From Babylonia areolata (lineage: Eukaryota > Mollusca > Gastropoda > Neogastropoda > Buccinidae), in the NCBI RefSeq assembly GCF_041734735.1, contig NC_134891.1, forward strand, positions 14,621,578 to 14,685,577: 64,000 nt of DNA, read 5' to 3'. The position numbers and the translations under genes were made by a program. Position 1 is the stretch's first letter; each line of letters starts with the position of its first letter. A model generated the notes under the pieces. The model was not told the DNA's origin. It saw only the letters and a program-made list of their open reading frames with translations, and did no database searches. Below, piece by piece: positions 46,623-56,805 of the stretch.

Positions 46623-46774
46623 TGTAGTATGATGCATGCATGCGTTTGTAGTGCTTTGTGTATTGAGACGAGCTAAGGGAAATAACTCTGATTAATATGA
46701 ACTTGGCGGAATAAACGTGGCTTACACAGAAGCACTCTGTCTGGACTCCATTTGTCCCTTTACATAATATTACA
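46623..46774 (+). repeat. right LTR of the Ty3/Gypsy element
   Basis: Starts TGTAGTATGATGCATGCATG and ends ATAATATTACA, followed by the GTAAG duplication. Confidence 0.92.
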
Positions 46775-46779
46775 GTAAG

Positions 46780-47286
46780 AATGCCAATATATCAAGTCCA
46801 GAAAAAGAAAAAAAGAACCAAGACTTTCTGGGAAAAAAGGTGAACAGACCAGCAAAGCAAAACTTAAGGAACGAAGAGACAATAATATAAAAAGGAAACA
46901 GAGTGACTGAAAAGGGGAAATTCCAGCACAATCTCCAAAAGGCAGGGGCACTAATCATAACTGTCATTACAAGCTGGAGGAAACAGCAAATTGTAGAAAG
47001 CCTTCGTGTTGTTGCTCAAGAAGAAAAGTGAAATATACCACCTTCTGTGAATGTTCAGACTCACCAGAACAACATATAATTCTTTACAGGTCTTTGTGTT
47101 TCATACAGCACTGACATAAAAATAGTGCACAAATTTCTGTTTATATTTGTCTTCCAGCTTAGAAAAAACATGCACATAAAATGCAAATACATCAAATGCA
47201 CACTTACATATACATACGTATGCTTGTATGTATGCACATGCCAACACGTTATCAAGACAGGCTCCCTCACCACCCTCACCACCATC
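46780..47286. other. spacer downstream of the candidate 47.3-kb exon
   Basis: Purine-rich then ATAC-rich. It could be 3' untranslated sequence of the minus-strand gene if the 47.3-kb exon is real; no clear polyadenylation site was chosen. Confidence 0.35.
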
Positions 47287-47344
47287 CTACAGGTTGGGAC
47301 ACTTCACGTACACCAGCTGAGATACACGGCCACGCTGGGAACAA
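47287..47344 (-). CDS. possible alternative or duplicated terminal exon of the helicase-like gene
   Basis: A good minus-strand acceptor (GGTTTTTTCTTCAG) is followed by 58 bp reading CSQRGRVSQLVYVKCPNL and a stop. The end closely parallels the end of the 50.2-kb exon (CVSQLVYIMCPDV stop). Entry phase (needs two bases from the previous exon) differs from that of the 50.2-kb exon, so it cannot simply replace it after 58112-58263. It may be the last exon of a paralogous unit, an alternative 3' end joined from inside the 50.2-kb exon, or a decayed duplicate. Confidence 0.38.
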
Positions 47345-47651
47345 CTGAAGAAAAAACCCACTGAAAACCAGGCTGGGGTCCAGGGTCCACCAAGGCCCTG
47401 GTTGGGTGTGTGTGGGGGGAGGAGGAGGAGGATCAGGGGAGGATAGGGGGTCGCCTCACTGACAGAAATACACAATATTTTATTGTACAATATTTACACA
47501 TCTGATGTATTTGTATTTTGGGGTAAATAACTTTACAGACACTCCATGCTTACTTTATATCTGGAAAGAAATCATTGAGACTGGAAATGATATCTTTGTC
47601 ATTAGTAGCCTTCTGTTTCTCAGTAATAGGATGGTAAGAGCTAAGATGTGC

Positions 47652-47689
<38 letters not shown>

Positions 47690-49172
47690 ATGCAAAATAG
47701 AAAGTAAGGGAGAGAGATGGTAAGACCTGATATGTGCTACCTGATGTGTGTGAGATCTTAAAATCTGTGTGTGTATGTGTGTGCAAGTGCGCGCATGCAG
47801 TGTCAGTGAAAAAGGGCACTCAGAGAGGGGTGGTTGTGTCACACTCAACACACTGATTTATTAAGTTATCTTGAAGTCAATGACCCTGCCACCCCACCCT
47901 GTCCCACTCCTTGAACTCGTGACTACACACAGACACACACACAGTCAGACGAGGGTTTGCATGTGCGCACTAGCCACACACACACGCTCACACAAGCGCA
48001 AGCAAGTGCGCCAACCACACACACACACACAAGCACACACACACACACACAAATAGTTTTAAAAGATTCAAAGTCCAAGGAATGGCCTCATGGAAGGCAG
48101 AATACAGAGACAACGGCGATTGTGACATGCATCGACGTCCGAATGAGAGACAGATTTCGAGTTTGAACAAGACAAAATATTTCATGCACATAATGCATCT
48201 TTGGTACTTCCACTTGAGGTCCCAGATCTAAACATGTAAGTGCAGCCATGAAGTGTATTGCAGCATCATCGGCTACCATAATTTCAAAGCATTGATGTCA
48301 AATGCTACTGTGTTGCAAGTTGTCAAACTGCTTGGACCTCGAGATTGAACAAGGATGGAAATCATATGTGTATGTGTGAGCTGGCGGGCATGTGTGTGTG
48401 TGCAAACGTATGTGCATGCGTGTGTATCTGTGTGCTTGTGAGCGTGTATGTGTGAGTCTGTGGGGAGTGGGTGGGTGGGAATCTGTGTCAGTGTGTATGC
48501 CAGTGATGCAAAAATGGGTGTGTATGGGTGTGCGCTTGTGTGCGTGTGTTTGTGTCTGTGCAGACATGTTCCCTGTCAAAATTAAGGGTGAGAATCATGT
48601 GTATAACACATGCACCGGCACATCAAGCTGTGAGCATGTCAATGGTAGATCTTCTCTCATGAAACAAGAGGTGAATCTTGTGGTTATGTTTTTTGTTCAA
48701 AGAGCACTCATTGTAATGAGAATTTCTCAGTTTGATCAAAACGATCCATTTCACTCCCAGATCTAAATAACTTACTTTTGTGTCATAACAGAAGTGGACA
48801 TGACATCACAACTTAGTCTCACACCAACCACCCAATCCCCATCTACCATCATTTTCTCCCCATATTTGCACAGAACTCTGAAATGGCTTTTCAACAGGCC
48901 TTGCCTGTTACTGCAACGATAGAGAATGGAAGGGTCGCCAGCACCCAAATCTTCTTTATCTGCATCTTTACAAGTGAAGACAAGACTAAACATCTCACAC
49001 ACCAGGTGCTCATTTCAGTGAAAACATTAGGCCTACTGTTGACCACTAAATATGAATAACAACCTATTCTTTTTTTCCGCCCATATTTTTCAGAGGAAAA
49101 CTTTTTTTTCAGTAGAAAATGAAATTTTAACCACGGAAAATCGCAAATCAGAGGAAGATTTCCCAGCCTGCA
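47345..49172. other. non-coding, rich in GT and CA tracts
   Basis: (GT)n at 47655-47688, CA-rich tracts at 47930-48052 and TG-rich sequence at 48365-48565. Open frames here are products of those tracts. No exon is seen. Confidence 0.5.
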
Positions 49173-50236
49173 CAGCGTGAAGCCCTGTACAGTGCTACAG
49201 GTCAGGACACATGATGTAGACCAGCTGAGACACACAGTGTGACGCCCTGTACAGTGCTACACGTCAGGACACATGATGTAGACCAGCTGAGACACACAGT
49301 GTGACGCCCTGTACAGTGCTACAGGTCAGGACACATGATGTAGACCAGCTGAGACACACAGTGTGACGCCCTGTACAGTGCTACACGTCAGGACACATGA
49401 TGTAGACCAGCTGAGACACACAGCATGACGCCCTGTACAGTGCTACACATCAGGACACATGATGTAGACCAGCTGAGACACACAGCGTGACGCCCTGTAC
49501 AGTGCTACAGGTCAGGACACATGATGTAGACCAGCTGAGACACACAGTGTGACGCCCTGTACAGTGCTACACGTCAGGACACATGATGTAGACCAGCTGA
49601 GACACACAGTGTGACGCCCTGTACAGTGCTACAGGTCAGGACACATGATGTAGACCAGCTGAGACACACAGTGTGACGCCCTGTACAGTGCTACACGTCA
49701 GGACACATGATGTAGACCAGCTGAGACACACAGTGTGACGCCCTGTACAGTGCTACAGGTCAGGACACATGATGTAGACCAGCTGAGACACACAGTGTGA
49801 CGCCCTGTACAGTGCTACAGGTCAGGACACATGATGTAGACCAGCTGAGACACACAGCATGATGCCCTGTACAGTGCTACAGGTCAGGACACATGATGTA
49901 GACCAGCTGAGACACACAGTGTGACGCCCTGTACAGTGCTACAGGTCAGGACACATGATGTAGACCAGCTGAGACACACAGTGTGACGCCCTGTACAGTG
50001 CTACAGGTCAGGACACATGATGTAGACCAGCTGAGACACACAGCATGACGCCCTGTACAGTGCTACACATCAGGACACATGATGTAGACCAGCTGAGACA
50101 CACAGCGTGACGCCCTGTACAGTGCTACAGGTCAAGACACATGATGTAGACCAGCTGAGACACACAGCATGACGCCCTGTACAGTGCTACACGTCAGGAC
50201 ACATGATGTAGACCAGCTGAGACACACAGCGTGACG
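49173..50236 (-). repeat. 62-bp minisatellite, 17 units, derived from the end of a coding exon
   Basis: The block CATGATGTAGACCAGCTGAG recurs at an exact 62-bp spacing from 49210 to 50202: 17 units, over 90% identical. On the minus strand each unit reads CVSQLVYIMCPD(L/V) and a stop, then CACTGTACAGGG. The unit at the high-coordinate end (50187-50236) is the real end of the coding exon 50187-50605. Units differ at a hotspot (CAGGTC, CACGTC or CACATC). AGG and CGT types alternate in the first nine units, hinting at 124-bp dimer amplification; 62 is not a multiple of three. The rest of the array lies after the first stop and so would be 3' untranslated. Confidence 0.95.
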
Positions 50237-50605
50237 CCCCGTGCAGCACCCCACTCATCCTTCCATCCACCATGGACCGACCTTGACCCACTGACACCAC
50301 CACTTTACGCTCCAGACCATTGCTGACCCCCCAGGCCACCACAGCCACAGCCTCCCGGGAGGCACGTGCCAGGTCCTGGATGGTGGCCGCGTCCTGTTTG
50401 GTCACCACGTAGGTTGGCACTCTGCAGGCTCTCAGGCCTCTGACAATTCCTGAGGCCTTCAGGGCCTTCCCCATGTGGTGGTCCCTGGCCTCCTGGTCAT
50501 CCCGAAGGTCGTCAATGTCTTGGTAGTAGTCTGGGATGATGATGACGTCACTGTACTGCAGGGCTGACGGCAGCTTGACAGAGGTGGCTGGGCCTTTCTT
50601 CTTGC
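50187..50605 (-). CDS. terminal exon, superfamily 1 helicase-like C-terminus
   Basis: The minus-strand acceptor CTTTCATTGTAACAG is followed by 419 bp with a stop at 50187-50189. It reads SALQYSDVIIIPDYYQDID, MGKALKASGIVRGLRACRVP, TYVVTKQDAATIQDLARA, AVAVVAWGVSNGLERKVVVS and LHGASRCVSQLVYIMCPDV. The GLE followed by hydrophobic strand, then SRCVSQLVYI about 30 residues on, resembles motifs V and VI of UvrD/UPF1-type superfamily 1 helicases; this is my inference from motif shape. Two bases complete a glycine codon begun by the exon at 58112-58263, with which it is in phase. GC-rich, clean coding sequence, unlike its surroundings. The last 50 bp have been amplified into the adjacent minisatellite. 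Confidence 0.62.
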
Positions 50606-50639
50606 CTGTTACAATGAAAGAGAGACAGTGAATGTGTTT

Positions 50640-51252
50640 AGCGCAATAAAGATGTTATCGCATTTGAGGTAATAACACTATTCGAATCATGTTTTTGTTT
50701 TTTCTAAATATCACGATTATCGAAGAAATTCTTATAATTTGGTGGTAAAGGAGATGCTGCCATCACCTCAGGCACACCACAACATGTATCTATTTTCTCT
50801 TGATCTGCACAGACCAGTCTAGACAAGGCTGACTGAAATTGAAACTGTCAATTCAATTTTTCTTTTATGTTCATTCTAGTTAATTCAGTGTCCACTTTAG
50901 AAGATATTCATATGCGGTAAACACATTGATGTTTAGTGTCACTATAGTGTCACTGTATGTGTTCTGTCCAGAATTTGTATTTCTTTTCTTTTAGTTGCGA
51001 ACAAGAAAAATGATGTTATGCCATCTTCTATCCAAGCATAGCCTATGTTTTGGAAACTGGGAAGCAGGATTATGGGGGTTTTATCCGGATCGAGCCTCAA
51101 TGAAATAACCGTTAATGATCCAGAAATATGGCTTAATTTGAAAACTTACAACCTGTTAGTGATATGTCTGTGAGGATTTTTTTCCTACTATGTTTAATCC
51201 AAATTTTTTATTGGCAGACAAAGTATTTCCAGAAAAAATGAATTTGTTAAAG

Positions 51253-51298
<46 letters not shown>

Positions 51299-51345
51299 AC
51301 ACACACACTGACAACCAAACACCATGTTATAAAAGTGTTTTCACA
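50640..51345 (-). repeat. intron repeat R2, copy 1
   Basis: Matches 51905-52620 in the same orientation. Shared words: TTTTTCTTTTATGTTCATTC, GTCCAGAATTTGTATTTCTT, AATGAAATAAACCGTTAATG (one base shorter here) and GCAGACAAAGTATTTCCAGA. Each ends in a CA microsatellite (here 51258-51308) and a GACTCACTT/GTGAGTC-type block. It may be a dispersed snail repeat inserted twice or a local duplication. Confidence 0.68.
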
Positions 51346-51562
51346 AGTGAGTCAAAAATGGAAGCAGTGAGAGAAGGAAAGACAGAAAGACAAGAGGAAA
51401 AATCCACCAGTGACAAGTTAAAAGTAGGAAAGAAAAAGTAAATATCACCAATAAATGATCTTACAGGGACAAACAGAGAAAATGAACAAACAAAAGAAAG
51501 GCTGAAGGAAGTAACTAAATGAGTTTTGTTTTGATAACTAAATCAACAACAAAACTCTTAAT

Positions 51563-51682
51563 CAAGTTCAGTTACTCCAGGAGGGGTTGCTGCATTCAGA
51601 CAAATTCATATATGCAGCACCACATCTGCTAAGCAGATGTCTGACCAGCAGCGTAACCAGACCTGCTTAGTCAGACCTTGGG
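51563..51682 (-). mobile_element. SINE family A, 3' fragment
   Basis: Only the tail half is present (CTGCATTCAGACAAATTCAT, CAGCACCACATCTGCTAAGC, GACCAGCAGCGTAACCAGAC). It is located between the two R2 copies. Confidence 0.6.
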
Positions 51683-51904
51683 GGAAAATAAAACAAGAGA
51701 GGCAAGGCCTTCAAGACTCACTTGTGACACACGTTGTATCCAGTAAAGGAGAGATTAAAAAATCGTTAAAGTGGGTCCTGTATTAAATATCAATTGGCAC
51801 TGAAAAACAACAACAACAAAAAACAAACAGGCCTGCTAGAAATAAGTTGTCTTATCCCCAATGCTATGCCATATCTGAGGTCACTCAACCAAATCTAATA
51901 CTTA

Positions 51905-52620
51905 AAGCTATAGGTCTTTTTTAGTGCAACAGAAATATTCTTGTATTTGAGGTAATGACACCATTTAAATCATGTTTTCTTGACATATCCCAACTGTTTC
52001 AGAAATTCTTTTAATTAAGCTGTAAAGGAGACGCTGACATTGCCTCAGACACACTGCAACATGTATAGATCTGCACAAACCAATCTGACAACATGTGGCC
52101 GAAACTGAAAGAAATGTTCAAATCAATTTTTCTTTTATGTTCATTCCAGTTAATTCAGTATCCACTTTAGAATATTAATAAGCAGTAAGCACGTCAACGG
52201 TGTAGTTTGTGTCCCTGTATGTGTGCTGTCCAGAATTTGTATTTCTTTTCTTGTACTTATGAACTAGTAAAACAATGTCATGACATCTTACCAAACATAG
52301 CCTACGTTCCGGAAACTGTGAAGAGGTAAATGGCGTTTTCGGACTCCAGAACTAGCCTTAATGAAATAAACCGTTAATGATCCGGAAATACGGGAGACTT
52401 ACAACCTATCATTGGTATGACTGTGAAGATTTTTGTCCTACTATATTTAAGCCATATTTGGTATTGGCAGACAAAGTATTTCCAGAGAAAATGGCAATGT
52501 TCAAGTTTACCGTGGACACACAGACATACATACAGACACACACACACACACACACACACAGACAACTGAACACCCGGTTATAACACGGACTCACTTTGCT
52601 GACAAGCGACTCAATAAAAT
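51905..52620 (-). repeat. intron repeat R2, copy 2
   Basis: Partner of 50640-51345 at roughly 80% identity, with its own CA run (52538-52560) followed by GACAACTGAACACCCGGTTA. Confidence 0.68.
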
Positions 52621-53419
52621 GAAGTAAAATAAGATGCATAAACAAATAATTAGTGAAAAAATAAAATGATATTTAAAACAGAAATAAACATAAAATAAGA
52701 ATACATAAACAAATATAAAAAAATAAAATAAGACATAGAAAAGAAAAACAGAATATTATGAATAACAAAAAAATATATACATATAATAAATGTAAATAAA
52801 CACACAATCACACATGCATATTCACACACACATGCATACACGCACACGCAAACAATCACAACAGATATGCAACAAATAAGCAGTCTCACAGATATGAAAG
52901 CACAAATGAACACAGGCCTAACACTATACATAAAAGCACACAGGCCCCGGCTCACACACATACACACATTTTCCATCTTCCACATTACCCCCCCTTAAAA
53001 GACACACACAGATTCCTACATATCAGCTCCAATGACACCCCGCACACACACACATATTCTATAGCTCCAACAATACCCAAAACACATAACGCCATCCCAA
53101 CATACGCATGCGTACACATTCCTACATATTGCAGCTCCCATGATGCACACACATGCACACACATACACATACACACACACGCACACACCCAAATAAGTAC
53201 ACACATATGCACTCGCACATGCACAGAGCTCTCCATACACATACACACACACACACACACATGCACGCACGTTTACACGCATTTCATGCTACTGGTTTGC
53301 TGCAAGAACGGTGGGAAAAGGTCTCTGATGCCATGAAAATATTGCTCTTGTGTGTTGCTCAGTCTAATGTATTTGTGAAAGCCCAGAAAAACTGATTTGC
53401 AGAGGATCATGCTTTACCT
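52621..53419. other. A-rich and CA-rich intron sequence
   Basis: AAATAAA-rich to 52800, then scattered ACACAC/CATGCA words to 53270. Reading frames here are simple-sequence artefacts. Confidence 0.5.
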
Positions 53420-54608
53420 TTCATGCTTGACTTACAGCTACTTCCTCTCTCTGCCTTTCTTTCTGTGAGGCGATCAATAGTGTGATGGCCTTGTACCTGG
53501 TTTTTGAGGTACTATTTTACTTCTCTTTCAGCTTTTGAATCTTAAAGTTGCACATTGCCTCATGCCACTCTGGGCTCCCTATTCCACTTTTAGTTTTTTG
53601 TAGGAGGTTCTTTGAGTCAGTCAGAATCATGGCATGTTTATTTCCAGGCATATGAATAGATGACAGCCACTAGAGAGCATGTGTCATAGCTTCAGCTTCC
53701 ATTGTCAGGCTGGAGTTTGTGACTTTGCATGCAGCATTCTCTTCCCTAATTCTTTTTCTGTTTTGCTTTGCAGTGAATCCCCAACCGGATAGGTTTTTGG
53801 TGACTGAGCCAACTTAACTGTGTATATGATGATGTCCTCTTCTTTTCTGTTTTCTTCTATGAGTAGTTTCAACTTTACGTCAATTTTGCCCTCTGGCCAT
53901 TCCTGACAGTCTTCCAGAGACTGTGTGCAATGATTGTGTTAAATAGATGATTGAGGTTTTCAGGCTTTCTCTCCCATTCTTTTGTTTCTTTCAGGTCTTG
54001 TAGCTGGCATACAAGCTGGATTGTGCCTTTTGTTTATCCCATCCATGATCTTCCGCATCCTGGATGGCTGCCTTTGGTTCCTTAACTGCATCATGCAGTG
54101 GGTTTTGAGGGTTTTCTAATGCTCTGAAGTAGACCTTAACAGGTTCTAACTTGTTTCTGGCCTGCATGGAAGGAAGGTCAAGCAGGTACCACATGGTCTC
54201 TGTAGGTGTGTCTTTCATTGTTCCAAGGATCAGCCTCATAACTTCATTTTGAACTCAGAAAATCTCTAACATTAGAAGGCTGCTTTGAGACAGAGTTGTT
54301 AGCCCTAGTCTGTAGAGAACGAGAGGTAGCACTGTTCGATGCCTTTGGCTGCCATTGACTGAGAGACCCTTTTTGCATTTTAGAACAGTGCTTTCAGTGT
54401 GTTTTCTGAAGGTCAGCATCATGTCGAATTGTATTCCTAGGTATTGTAGACAGTTTTCTCAATCTGAATTCCATCAAGAGACAGCTGGTGGTGATTTGCT
54501 CACAGTTTTGTGGTAGAGAGTGAATTGCAACATTTGGGCTTTCGCTGGAATGATGGAAGATCTTGTGTCCTTGCACCACTGGGTGATTTCTGGATGGCTG
54601 TAGTTCTT

Positions 54609-54930
54609 ATGGGCGCAACAGCCCAGTGATTAAAGTGTTAGGCTTTCAATCTGAGGGTCCCAGGTACAAATCTTGATAACAGCACCTGGTGGGTAAAGGG
54701 TGCAGATTTTTCCAATCTCCCAGGTTAACAAATGCGCAGACCTGTTTGTGCCTAAACCCCCTTCATGTGTATACGCACGCAGAAGATCAAATACACATGT
54801 TAAAGATCCTGTAATACATGTCAGCTTTCAGTGGGTTATGGAAAGAAAAAACATACCCAGCATGCACACCCCCGAAAATGGAGTATGGTTGCCTACATGG
54901 TGGGGTAAATAAACAAAAATGGTCATACAC
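54609..54930 (+). mobile_element. SINE family C, copy 1
   Basis: The head GCCCAGTGATTAAAGTGTTA (box A type) and AGGTACAAATCTTG (diverged box B) is followed by CAATCTCCCAGGTTAACA, GTTAAAGATCCTGTAATACA and GGAGTATGGTTGCCTACATG. The same order is found reversed at 61090-61446. Confidence 0.72.
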
Positions 54931-55899
54931 TCAAACTGCTAGGCATGGATGTTGATCCGAAGCTTACTCTTTGGATAATAAGTTTTCTTCTCAATAGAAC
55001 TCAGTCCGTCCGCTTTCATTCTGCCCACTCTTCTCTAAAATCTACTTCTACTGGTGCACCCCAAGGTACAGTGCTGTCCCCTGTTCTTTTTACACTGTAC
55101 ACAAATGACTGCAGAGGCACGGAGGAAACTCCTGTCATAAAATATTCTGATGATTCAGCAATTGAAGATCTGTCCAACTCTGATGCTATTTATTTCAGTG
55201 AAATTAAAAAGTTCTGTTCCTGGTGTGAGAAAAACTATCTGGATCTCAACGTATTGAAAACAAAAGAAATGTTAATAGATTTTCGGAAAGACCCCTTGCC
55301 TGTAGCTGACCTTGTTATTGATGGTCAAACAGTGGAGAGGGTCAATGAATATAGATATTTAGGGACCATCTTAGACAATAAGCTAACTTTTGACAGAAAT
55401 GTTGATTCCATTCATAAGAAATGTCAATCTAGAATTTTTTGTTTACAGAAGCTTAGAAATGTTGGTATAAATTCAAATATTCTTCAAAGTTATTATCGAT
55501 GTTGTATCGAGTCTGTGCTTACAGTTTCATTTATGTGCTGGTATGGAAGTTTGGGAGTGAGGAGTAAGCGTGTTTTGAACGATGTCATGAGTGTATGCAG
55601 TAAAATTGTGGGAGTGAAACAAGCTAGTATGCAAGAGCTGTATGAAAGTCGAGTGGTTAAAAAAAGCAGGCATATAGCAACTGACGACACCCATATTTTA
55701 GCAAAGGATTATGAGCTATTGCCATCAGGACGACGCTACAGAACTTTTAAGTTGAAATCCAGAGCTCTGAAGACTTTTATTCCACGTTCAATCCACCTTT
55801 TAAATTCTTGAGAACTGTGTGTGTGTGTGTGCGCGCGCGCACTCTCATGTGAGACGTGTGAAAGTCCGTGCATGATAGGCTGTACCTTGTTCTAGTTGT

Positions 55900-55946
<47 letters not shown>

Positions 55947-56189
55947 ACTGAGCTTAAAACGTGACAATTGGTTATAATGAATGTGCAATATGTAGGAAGA
56001 ATAATGTGCAATATGCAGGATGAATGTACAATGAATATGTCTAATGCTAACGTCCATATTCTAAATATATTTCTGTTTAATAATTACTATGTAATAATTA
56101 ATTGCAATGTTTTTAAAAGCGAATATGTGAAATGCTTTTATTTGAGAACATATGTTTATTACTCTTGTTTGATCAAGTTATCCACGTGT

Positions 56190-56220
<31 letters not shown>

Positions 56221-56612
56221 GGGGGTTGCGGTGCGGGTGTGTGCTGATTATCTGGTTGTGGTTTTCCGCAATTCATCTTTATTCTTATCTTATCTGTCTA
56301 TTATAATCAATGTGCAGTATAGTAGGCTATGTTTATAATTATATTCAAATAATGTTTCTTAATTTTTTCTGTTTTTACATTAAGAATACTAGTTATTACC
56401 TGCAGTGTGTGGATGTATGTATGAAACGATGTACGTGATATTTTTTACATTTGTATCTTCGTAATATTTGTTGGGGCTGTTGTTGGCTTTTACAGTTATG
56501 GTCCCCATGTTGTTTACTTGTCTATGTTGTGATAATGCACCTGACCAAATTTCTCCAGTTGGAGATAATAAAGTTATTCTTATCTTCTTATCTTATCTTA
56601 TCTTAATGTTAC
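54931..56612 (+). mobile_element. CR1/Rex1-like LINE, copy 2 (5'-truncated, open RT C-terminus)
   Basis: Begins abruptly at ACTCAAACTGCTAGGCATGG, equivalent to about 30063 of copy 1. It holds one clean frame of 288 codons (54945-55811): LNRTQSVRFHSAHSSLKSTS, GAPQGTVLSPVLFTLYTND (motif B), KYSDDSAIEDLSN (catalytic region), LNVLKTKEMLIDFR, EYRYLGTILDNKLTFDRN and the end RALKTFIPRSIHLLNS. It lacks palm motif A and the endonuclease. The 3' region has GT and G-run microsatellites (55899-55943, 56185-56225) and ends GATAATAAAGTTATTC with (TCTTA)n repeats. Less damaged than copy 1 and directly next to SINE C. Confidence 0.78.
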
Positions 56613-56639
56613 ATGTCTGAGTGTGTATGTGTGTGCCTG

Positions 56640-56805
56640 AAATCTGATTGAATGAAACAGGAAATGAATGACAAGTGCCAAATGGCAGCCGTCAGTCGGC
56701 TCTACCCAGGTAGGCAGCCTGTTGTGCAAATGACCCTATGTTTGTTAAGCACTTAGAGCTTGGTCTCCGACCAAGGATAGGTGCTATGCAAGTATCCATA
56801 TCATC
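56640..56805 (+). mobile_element. retroelement 3'-end fragment (GCAAGTATCCAT(ATC) type)
   Basis: AGCACTTAGAGCTTGGTCTC, CCAAGGATAGGTGCTATGCA, then AGTATCCATATCATCAT. This AGCGCTTAGAGC...GGCGCTATATAAG style of 3' end is common in SINE/LINE pairs. The head is not recognised. Confidence 0.45.

Larger units (their letters stand above)
41771..46774 (+). mobile_element. Ty3/Gypsy LTR retrotransposon, complete in outline but broken
   Basis: The 5.0-kb fossil is bounded by two 151-152-bp LTRs (TG...CA) and a 5-bp target duplication GTAAG (41766-41770 and 46775-46779). A primer-binding region follows the left LTR (TGGTGGCAGTGGTC, from 41922). A purine-rich tract precedes the right one (about 46612-46621). 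Parts in order: gag with a CCHC-type knuckle region (about 41955-42720), protease (about 42880-42950), reverse transcriptase (about 43200-43860), RNase H (about 44120-44440), integrase (about 44780-45400) and a short C-terminal tail. The RT-RNase H-integrase order is that of Ty3/Gypsy. A handful of interruptions, about four or five, break the coding region. LTR identity near 97% by eye suggests a fairly recent insertion. No envelope gene is seen. Confidence 0.9.

Noticed and set aside
48392-48766. 124-codon cysteine/valine-rich frame
   Set aside because: Product of GT-rich simple sequence.
49173-50236. Regular 62-bp array considered as a CRISPR
   Set aside because: Units are nearly identical over their full length with no unique spacers, the genome is eukaryotic, and the unit matches an exon end.
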